From contig JACMLJ010000052.1 of the NCBI GenBank assembly GCA_014379625.1, positions 62,001 through 126,000 of the forward strand: 64,000 nucleotides of DNA, given 5' to 3'. Below, piece by piece: positions 57,961 through 64,000 of this stretch. The stretch is from Ferruginibacter sp. GTDB lineage: Bacteria; Bacteroidota; Bacteroidia; Chitinophagales; Chitinophagaceae. A model generated the notes under the pieces. That model worked only from the letters and a program-made list of their open reading frames with translations. It searched no databases and had not been told where the DNA came from. The translations under genes and the position numbers were made by a program. Numbering within the stretch: position 1 is the stretch's first letter; every line of letters begins with the position of its first letter.

Positions 57961-60087
57961 TTGTCAGTCTTCAACCAGTCGCGTAAAAATGTTATAATGC
58001 TTGTTTTTGCAGGTATGTTTGTAATTATCATTTTACAACTAGCCAACCTGCAGATTTTTTCTTCCAAGTATAAAATTATGGCTGATGACCAGGGCAGGTT
58101 CCGAAAGGTAATTTACCCCGATCGCGGTATTGTGTACGACCGCAAACATAAAGCCATCCTTCAAAACATGACCATCTACGATCTGATGGTAGTACCCAAT
58201 AAAGTAAGAGGGGTAGATACATTTGCCTTGTGCCGGATACTGGATATAGATACTGCCACTTTCAGTAAAAAAATAGTAGAACTTATCATCAAAAACGGAA
58301 GGGGCAGACCCTCCATATTTGATGCCCTGCTGAGTGATGAAAAAATGGCCATGCTCAATGAAGCGATGTATAAATTCGTACCCGGGTTTTATTTGCAGGA
58401 ACGTCCGGTTAGGAGTTACCCTTTTGATGCGGCAGGTAATATTTTAGGATATTTATCAGAAGTGGACACCAATTTTTTGAAATCACATAAGGATGAAGGG
58501 TACCAGATAGGTGATTACGCCGGTAAAACAGGAATGGAACGTACTTATGAAAAAGTGCTGATGGGACAAAGGGGGATTGAATACTGGAAGAGAGATAACA
58601 AAAACCGGTTAACTGAGAAGTTGGAAAATGGTAAATATGATACTACTGCCATTGCAGGAGATAATATGCATTTGTCGCTGGATATAGCATTACAGGAGTT
58701 TGGGGAAATGCTGATGCAAAATAAAGTGGGCGCGGTGGTTGCAATCGATCCCCAGACAGGCGGGGTACTGGCGATGATCAGCAGCCCTACTTTTAAACCA
58801 AAATATTTAACGGGCGCCGATCGCAGAAAACATTATGCAGAACTGTTGCTGAATCCTGCTTTGCCACTGCTGAACAGAACGGTGAATGCAAAATATTCCC
58901 CCGGGTCTACATTTAAAACCCTCCAGGGTTTAGTAGGTTTGCATGAGGCAGTCATTACCCCAACAACTACCTTTAGCTGTAGTGGTGCTTTTTACGGATG
59001 CGGTAAACCGATGCGTTGCCTTGATCCCGGGGTATGGTCATTGAGGGGCGCCATTACACATTCGTGTAATACTTATTTTGCGAATGTTATGCAGCGGGTA
59101 ATCAATAATCCCAAATATCCTTCCGTAGATAGCAGTTTAAACCAATGGGCCAAATTTATGAACGCATTTGGCCTTGGTCACCGGCTGGGTATTGATGTGC
59201 CCACGGAAAGAAGCGGTTCTATACCAACTTCAATCACTTATAATAAGATATATGGCGCGGGGCACTGGAATTTTTGCACTTTCCGTTCTGTAAGTATCGG
59301 ACAGGGCGAAGTAGAAGTAACTATACTGCAGGTTGCCAATGAAATGGCCTACCTGGCCAATAAGGGCTGGTTTATCACTCCTCACATGGTTGATTCTATT
59401 GAGGGAGGCGATAAATTCAGTATGCTGGCGAACTTTAAAGAAAAGCACCGGCCGCTTGACATAAACGACAGTATTTTTGAATCGGTGCATGATGGCATGC
59501 AGGGAGTAATGGATGGGGGCACGGGACGGTATGCCCAGGTGCCGGGGGTGGTAGTTTGCGGAAAAACCGGTACAGTTGAAAATGCCTATAATGGCGTAAA
59601 ACAAAAGGATCATGCTTTCTTTGCGGCATTTGCTCCCAGGGATAACCCAAAGATCGCTATTGCGGTGATCTGCGAGAATGCAGGTTTTGGTTCCACTTCT
59701 GCAGCCCCTATTGCCAGCTTAATGATAGAAAAATACCTGAAGGATTCCATATCGGGTAAAGAACGTAATGCAAAAGTGCTCCAAATATCAAACCTGAACC
59801 TGATACCCCCCAGGATATACAAAGAACTTAGAAAAATGGATTCTTTGAGGCATGCAAAGGATTCAACTTACCTGATCTCCAAAGGGTACATAAAGATTGT
59901 AAAAGATACCATTGGCCTGGATGCGGATGACGAAGCAGACGCACTGGACAAAATAAAGAAGGAAAAAGAATCAAAAAAGGCACTGCCCCCCAAAGATAGT
60001 AATGACAATAAAAGGTTAGAAAAGGTGGAAGCAATACTGCCTGACGAAAAAAAGAAGCCTGAGCCAAAAGACACGGTAAAAAATTAA
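57961..60087 (+). CDS. mrdA: Penicillin-binding protein 2, elongation transpeptidase
   Basis: Transpeptidase that cross-links lateral-wall peptidoglycan with RodA. 708 residues: short basic N-terminus, one membrane helix (about 11-30), PBP dimerisation domain, transpeptidase domain with SxxK at Ser316-Lys319 (PGSTFKT), SxN at 368-370 (HSCN) and KTG at 535-537. The C-terminus is a charged Lys/Glu/Asp/Pro tail (about 640-708). The start is TTG: an in-frame stop lies three codons upstream and the next ATG, at 57997, would remove the basic residues before the helix. Confidence 0.93.
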   Translation: MSVFNQSRKNVIMLVFAGMFVIIILQLANLQIFSSKYKIMADDQGRFRKVIYPDRGIVYDRKHKAILQNMTIYDLMVVPNKVRGVDTFALCRILDIDTATFSKKIVELIIKNGRGRPSIFDALLSDEKMAMLNEAMYKFVPGFYLQERPVRSYPFDAAGNILGYLSEVDTNFLKSHKDEGYQIGDYAGKTGMERTYEKVLMGQRGIEYWKRDNKNRLTEKLENGKYDTTAIAGDNMHLSLDIALQEFGEMLMQNKVGAVVAIDPQTGGVLAMISSPTFKPKYLTGADRRKHYAELLLNPALPLLNRTVNAKYSPGSTFKTLQGLVGLHEAVITPTTTFSCSGAFYGCGKPMRCLDPGVWSLRGAITHSCNTYFANVMQRVINNPKYPSVDSSLNQWAKFMNAFGLGHRLGIDVPTERSGSIPTSITYNKIYGAGHWNFCTFRSVSIGQGEVEVTILQVANEMAYLANKGWFITPHMVDSIEGGDKFSMLANFKEKHRPLDINDSIFESVHDGMQGVMDGGTGRYAQVPGVVVCGKTGTVENAYNGVKQKDHAFFAAFAPRDNPKIAIAVICENAGFGSTSAAPIASLMIEKYLKDSISGKERNAKVLQISNLNLIPPRIYKELRKMDSLRHAKDSTYLISKGYIKIVKDTIGLDADDEADALDKIKKEKESKKALPPKDSNDNKRLEKVEAILPDEKKKPEPKDTVKN

Positions 60088-60103
60088 AATAGTAAATAAT
60101 AAA

Positions 60104-61456
60104 ATGAACCAGAAAAATCCCGCGATAGGAAAAGGCGTTGATTGGGTAATGATATGGCTTTATGCTATACTGGTGATGGTTGGGCTGCTGTGTATTTTTT
60201 CGGTTGAATACCGGACCACGGATGGGGTTGTAGAAAGCTTCTTAGGGTTTAAAAAAAATTACAGCAAGCAGCTATTTTATTTTATTGCCTGCATTGTTTT
60301 AGCCACTTTTATATTATTGACGGACAGTAAGTTGTTTACGGCCACGGCAAATATTTCTTACCTGGTAGGTATCGCCCTGGTATTGGCAACATTTGTAGTT
60401 GGTAAAGAAATAAAGGGATCCAAGAGTTGGATACCATTGGGATTTATGAATTTGCAACCCGTGGAGCTTTGCAAAATATTTACGTCGCTGGCATTGGCAA
60501 AATATTTATCAATGCCGGATATGGATTTTAGAAAACCGCAATCACAAATTATCGCCGCGGCCATTTCATTCGCACCGGCTGCCTTATCCATACTTCAGGG
60601 CGAAACAGGTCTTGCCCTGGTATATTTTTCATTCCTGATTCCCATGTACAGGGAAGGGTTACCACCAGGGTACCTGATCACAGGAGCGGCAATGGCGGTT
60701 TTGCTGATAGCATCTTTATTGTTTTCAACCACGGTATTATTGATTGCTTTTGCCGTTTTGGGAGCAGTTTTTATTTATTTTAACCGAAGGCAGATAAAGC
60801 GCAGCAACCAGTTATTGATAGGGGTAATTAGTATATGGGGTTTTTGTTCGGTTTTTGTTGGAGTTGTGGTACCCTTTACATTTAAGAATGTATTTAAGCC
60901 CTACCAGGCGGACAGGATTTTTAGCATGGTAGGTGTTGACAATCCATTTGCCGATAAAAATTCAACCGGCATTTTCAACCAGGATGACCAAAAGGCAAAA
61001 CAGAAAAAGAGCGATAAGCAGAATTACAACGTAAAACAATCGAAAATAGCGATTGGGTCAGGTGGGATTTTAGGTAAAGGCTTTTTGAAGGGAACCCAAA
61101 CACAGGGCGATTTTGTACCGGAACAACATACAGATTTTATATTTACATCCGTAGGTGAAAATTTCGGTTTTTGGGGAAGTACTTTATTAATGTTGCTGTA
61201 TATGGGGCTCATCTTTCGGATTATCAGCATAGCCGAAAGGCAAAGAAGTACCTTCAGCAGGGTATATGCTTATTGTGTAGCCAGTATAATATTCTTTCAC
61301 GTAGCGGTAAATATTTGTGTTACGATTGGCTTAGCCCCGGTTATTGGCATTACCCTGCCTTTATTAAGTTACGGCGGATCGTCTTTATTAACTTTTACAA
61401 TTTTACTTTTCATATTGATAAAGTTGGATGCCGACCGGCAAATGGTTTTAAGGTAA
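60104..61456 (+). CDS. rodA: Rod-shape-determining glycosyltransferase RodA (SEDS family)
   Basis: Peptidoglycan polymerase working with PBP2. 450 residues, about ten membrane helices. SEDS motifs: GSKSWIPLGFMNLQPVELCKI, the catalytic-region PEQHTDFIFTSVGENFGFWGS and GLAPVIGITLPLLSYGGSSLL. A loop of about 50 polar residues precedes GSGGILGKGFLKGTQTQGDFVPEQ. It begins 16 bases after pbp2. Confidence 0.95.
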   Translation: MNQKNPAIGKGVDWVMIWLYAILVMVGLLCIFSVEYRTTDGVVESFLGFKKNYSKQLFYFIACIVLATFILLTDSKLFTATANISYLVGIALVLATFVVGKEIKGSKSWIPLGFMNLQPVELCKIFTSLALAKYLSMPDMDFRKPQSQIIAAAISFAPAALSILQGETGLALVYFSFLIPMYREGLPPGYLITGAAMAVLLIASLLFSTTVLLIAFAVLGAVFIYFNRRQIKRSNQLLIGVISIWGFCSVFVGVVVPFTFKNVFKPYQADRIFSMVGVDNPFADKNSTGIFNQDDQKAKQKKSDKQNYNVKQSKIAIGSGGILGKGFLKGTQTQGDFVPEQHTDFIFTSVGENFGFWGSTLLMLLYMGLIFRIISIAERQRSTFSRVYAYCVASIIFFHVAVNICVTIGLAPVIGITLPLLSYGGSSLLTFTILLFILIKLDADRQMVLR

Positions 61457-61638
61457 GTAGCTGGGGTGCTGAAGCGTGTTTATAGAATAGAATTAGAATA
61501 AATGTCTTTCAAAATCAACAATATTATATCGCCGGGGAACTGTGCAGGCATTTTTAATTAATTTTACAAAGGAGCTTAAATTTTAGTAAAAACTCCTTAA
61601 ATATTTGAGTATAAAATACCCTTTTTGGGCAGCAATAA

Positions 61639-62385
61639 ATGAAAATAATACCACTAAGCGAAGGCAGTTTCACAGTCGATAAAACTAAACAGTTTATTCC
61701 TTTTGATAAAGTGAAAGACGATTTACAACAAAGACCTGTGGGCAGTTTATTAGTGGAGATTCAACCTTTTTGTATTGTAACGTCACGGGATATTATTATA
61801 ATTGACACGGGTTTGGGATTTAATACTGCTGATGGTATTTTACAGTTACATCAAAATTTATTAAATAACGGGATCAAACCTTTGGAGGTTACCAAAGTGT
61901 TGTTAAGCCATTTACACAAAGATCATTCAGGGGGCATCAGCAGGGAAGATAAAGTACTACACCAGCATATACTCAATTTTCCCAATGCACTATATTATGT
62001 AAATAAAGATGAACTTACCTATGCTTTTGAAAAAGCCCCCTCATCTTATTCACCGGGAGATTTCAATATCCTGGTAAATTCAGATAAGGTGATTTTTATG
62101 GAAGGCGATGGTATAATTGATGATTACATACGCTACGAAGTTAGTGGGGCGCATTCACCTTTTCACCAGGTATTTTGGATAGAGGAAGCCGGACAGAAGG
62201 CTTTTTTTGGAGGCGACGTGGCCCCGCAGCTTCAGCAAATGAAAAACCGCTTTATTGCAAAATATGATTTTGATGGGAAGAAATGTATGGAATTAAGGCA
62301 ACAATGGTGGCACCGGGGCCTGCAGGAAAATTGGACATTTCTTTTTTATCATGATATAAAAACGCCAGTCTTTAACTTTGAATAA
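61639..62385 (+). CDS. Metallo-beta-lactamase-fold hydrolase
   Basis: 248 residues with the metal motif SHLHKDHSGG (His91, His93, Asp95, His96) and a later GAHSPFHQVFWIEE and FFGGDVAPQ. The remaining ligands are consistent with the AHL-lactonase-like MBL group but the substrate is unknown. No signal peptide. It is separated from rodA by 182 bases, so it probably has its own promoter. Confidence 0.85.
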   Translation: MKIIPLSEGSFTVDKTKQFIPFDKVKDDLQQRPVGSLLVEIQPFCIVTSRDIIIIDTGLGFNTADGILQLHQNLLNNGIKPLEVTKVLLSHLHKDHSGGISREDKVLHQHILNFPNALYYVNKDELTYAFEKAPSSYSPGDFNILVNSDKVIFMEGDGIIDDYIRYEVSGAHSPFHQVFWIEEAGQKAFFGGDVAPQLQQMKNRFIAKYDFDGKKCMELRQQWWHRGLQENWTFLFYHDIKTPVFNFE

Positions 62386-62391
62386 GGGATT

Positions 62392-62432
62392 AAAAAAAAT
62401 AACGGTCAGTTTTATACAAACTGACCGTTATT
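62392..62432 (-). terminator. Strong terminator of the sigma-factor operon
   Basis: A perfect 15-bp inverted repeat (62398-62412 with 62418-62432, core aacggtcagttt/aaactgaccgtt, loop of five) is followed on the minus strand by a T-run of eight. It lies 80 bases after the last gene of the minus-strand operon, and can also serve the convergent MBL gene. Confidence 0.85.
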
Positions 62433-62511
62433 AACCACCTAAACAACCATTCGCAAAATCCTGGTTGATATTTTTTTATCCTTTCATTAGTTAACGCTTT
62501 CAACTTTTTCC

Positions 62512-62925
62512 CTATCCTCTTCTTGGCAATTGCCTGTTAGCTTTATTGTGTAGGTTTTGGTTGCGCATTGATTTAATTAATAGCTGGCGAAACCTTCCTT
62601 CGGCATTAAAAATGCGGTTCATCCTTTGCTGTCCCAATACTTTTGTAAATTGATCCTTATATCTTTTTCTCAGGTTCAGTACTTTTTCATCCCGATCAAG
62701 CACATCCACGTCATCTTTAATAGTTGTTTTTAATTCTTTTGAATACTGGTTATACAATGGCCAGAATTTTTGGGCCTCATCCGGGGTAAGTTCCAGTTCT
62801 TTACTGATAAAAGCTACTTTAAGCGCTTCAATATTCTGTTGTTTTTTTTCAGAAGGCAGGTCATCCTGGGCCTGGGAAAAACCTATAAAGCCTGCAAATA
62901 GTATAAATAGGTATAATTTTTTCAT
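62512..62925 (-). CDS. Small periplasmic Spy/CpxP-like protein
   Basis: 137 residues with signal peptide MKKLYLFILFAGFIGFSQAQ and a helical, highly charged body: ISKELELTPDEAQKFWPLYNQYSKELK, then RDEKVLNLRKRYKDQFTKVLG and QQRMNRIFNAEGRFRQLLIKSMRN. The LTxxEAxxFWPLY pattern is shared by small periplasmic proteins following ECF sigma operons in Bacteroidota and resembles Spy/CpxP-type LTxxQ motifs. AGGAGG is 8 bases before its start. Likely product of the sigma/anti-sigma operon. Confidence 0.78.
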   Translation of the reverse strand: MKKLYLFILFAGFIGFSQAQDDLPSEKKQQNIEALKVAFISKELELTPDEAQKFWPLYNQYSKELKTTIKDDVDVLDRDEKVLNLRKRYKDQFTKVLGQQRMNRIFNAEGRFRQLLIKSMRNQNLHNKANRQLPRRG

Positions 62926-62937
62926 CGTTACTTCCTC

Positions 62938-63834
62938 CTAATTATTTAATGTTGTTTTTTCGATTTCCTTAAGATACTTTTCTAATGTTGTTTCGTCGAG
63001 CAAATAATCTTCCTGGCTGGGTAAATTATTTTCTTCAAGATTATTTCTTAACACGGCAACATCAGCGATTTCTCCATTTTTTTCCAGGTATTTAGCGATA
63101 TCAGCCTCCGTTAGATTTTCCAGTGTTTCATTAAACTGTTTATCATTCATATTTTTACCCTTTTCAATGCTGTCATCTAATGTGTTTACCGTATTAACTA
63201 TGGTTACACCTGAAACAGGTTTATCAATATATTTATAAACACCTAAACACAGTATACCGGTTATCATGGCAGCGGCCGTGTATTGTATGAACAGGCGCCG
63301 GGTGCGCATGCTTACTACCTTGGCAGTTGATTTATTTACTTTTTTTAAGATATTATCCGGAAGATGGGTAAAGTATCCATCCGGCACCTTAAAAACATTT
63401 TTGCTTTGTATACTATGCAATATGTGAGATATACCCATTAATTCTTCAGCAGCTGGGGCTGCTGTAATTTTATCAATGATAATTTTAGAAATATTTTCAA
63501 AATATCCATGGGGTACTTCAAACACATTTTTATTTTGTATAGGATAGAGCACTGATGATAAATCCCTGGTTTCAGTTGTTGCCGTTTCACCGGTCTTTAT
63601 TTTATTTAAAATGGCGTTAGCTAACTGATCGAAATAACCCTCCGGTACATCAGTCATTTGGCTTTTCCCGGAAAGCCCAAAAATTGCCTCTTCCTCCTGT
63701 AAGGTTGCAAATACAGTCGTACTAATACTGTCAAAATATCCCTGGGGAATAGTAAAAACATTTTCCTTGTTTATTCCTGCAATCAGCGGACTTAATGATA
63801 CTAATTCATTTAATATGTCAGTTTTTGTTTCCAT
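62938..63834 (-). CDS. Probable anti-sigma factor with four GYF repeats
   Basis: 298 residues. A hydrophobic helix lies at about 184-201. N-terminal to it are four repeats of the form [IV]PxGYF followed by an amphipathic helix, with GYF at 32-34, 66-68, 110-112 and 153-155; two are preceded by KNVF (KNVFEVPHGYF and KNVFKVPDGYF). The C-terminal 95 residues are acidic, with EADIAKYLEKNGEIADVAVL and LDETTLEKYLKE. The gene follows an ECF sigma factor by 33 bases, which suggests a membrane anti-sigma factor with the repeats in the cytoplasm. No zinc-binding motif of classic anti-sigma factors is seen. Confidence 0.75.
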   Translation of the reverse strand: METKTDILNELVSLSPLIAGINKENVFTIPQGYFDSISTTVFATLQEEEAIFGLSGKSQMTDVPEGYFDQLANAILNKIKTGETATTETRDLSSVLYPIQNKNVFEVPHGYFENISKIIIDKITAAPAAEELMGISHILHSIQSKNVFKVPDGYFTHLPDNILKKVNKSTAKVVSMRTRRLFIQYTAAAMITGILCLGVYKYIDKPVSGVTIVNTVNTLDDSIEKGKNMNDKQFNETLENLTEADIAKYLEKNGEIADVAVLRNNLEENNLPSQEDYLLDETTLEKYLKEIEKTTLNN

Positions 63835-63867
63835 CCGGTTAGTCAGACCCTCAGCGGGCCTGATAGT

Positions 63868-64000
63868 TTAATGATTTAATATGTAGTCTTCTATCTTTTT
63901 TACTGCGTGGTGATAGCTGGCTTTTAGGGCCCCTTCGCTGGTTTCCAGTACCCGGCTCATTTCTGCATATGGCATTTCATCGTAATACCGTAAATTAAAA
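63868..64000 (-). CDS. ECF RNA polymerase sigma factor, C-terminal end only
   Basis: 44 codons of the 3' end are present. They read FNLRYYDEMPYAEMSRVLETSEGALKASYHHAVKKIEDYI.., the sigma-70 region 4 helix-turn-helix that binds the -35 element. The rest lies beyond the window. It is the first of three genes here, with the GYF-repeat protein and the Spy-like protein downstream. Confidence 0.88.
   Translation of the reverse strand, partial: FNLRYYDEMPYAEMSRVLETSEGALKASYHHAVKKIEDYILNH

Overview
The window is a piece of a Bacteroidota chromosome, most likely family Chitinophagaceae (Ferruginibacter/Sediminibacterium/Niastella-like). The evidence is a SusD/RagB protein, a type IX secretion C-terminal domain, the gliding protein GldC, families largely confined to this phylum (DUF4290, DUF6089), several -7 elements matching TAnnTTTG, and a MurA with Asp in place of the catalytic Cys. 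Genus is not resolved. I saw no insertion sequences, prophage, CRISPR, rRNA or tRNA genes; most of the window is core chromosome.

Layout. 1-4.9 kb: the end of a polysaccharide-utilisation locus (partial SusD, secreted GH2 beta-galactosidase). 5.0-8.6 kb: thioredoxin, ribosome hibernation factor, cytochrome bd oxidase (cydAB) behind a strong hairpin. 8.7-17.5 kb: mixed genes including a secreted M14 peptidase, a membrane-anchored glutathione peroxidase, an ALDH3-like aldehyde dehydrogenase, tadA, a tiny T9SS-tagged protein, superoxide dismutase with a textbook Bacteroidota promoter, and an alpha/beta hydrolase. 17.6-30.3 kb, minus strand: rpmH-rnpA-yidD, then a cell-envelope block in which transcription runs from CvpA, hydrolase, CBS protein, TamA-like barrel, nadK and DUF6089 through uppS, bamA and two Skp/OmpH chaperones to murI. 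30.4-39.8 kb, minus strand: yqeY, gldC, a glycosyltransferase, a CNNM/CorC protein, gmk, murA, DUF4290, VanZ, gcvH, a secreted cyclophilin. 39.8-46.1 kb: serS, a small barrel protein, an AlkB-type hydroxylase, and a DUF1800/DUF1501 pair. 46.2-53.2 kb: a TPR membrane protein and three tandem POT peptide transporters. 53.6-61.5 kb: purD and the complete cell-shape cluster mreBCD-pbp2-rodA. 61.6-64 kb: a metallo-beta-lactamase-fold protein and the end of an ECF-sigma operon (sigma factor, probable anti-sigma with four GYF repeats, Spy-like periplasmic protein).

The common theme is envelope biogenesis: lipid carrier (UppS), peptidoglycan precursors (MurI, MurA), outer-membrane assembly (BamA, Skp, TamA-like) and elongation (MreBCD, PBP2, RodA). 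The signals least explained by gene content are intergenic. They are a 12-copy 7-bp tandem array upstream of gmk with shorter 7-bp-phased tracts near gcvH and pbp2, an 8-bp-phased tract in the gldC leader, and a shared element that places a strong AGGAGG just upstream of two unrelated genes. I did not find a convincing new multi-gene system; the sigma/GYF-repeat/Spy-like operon and the DUF1800/DUF1501 pair are the least understood gene groups here.
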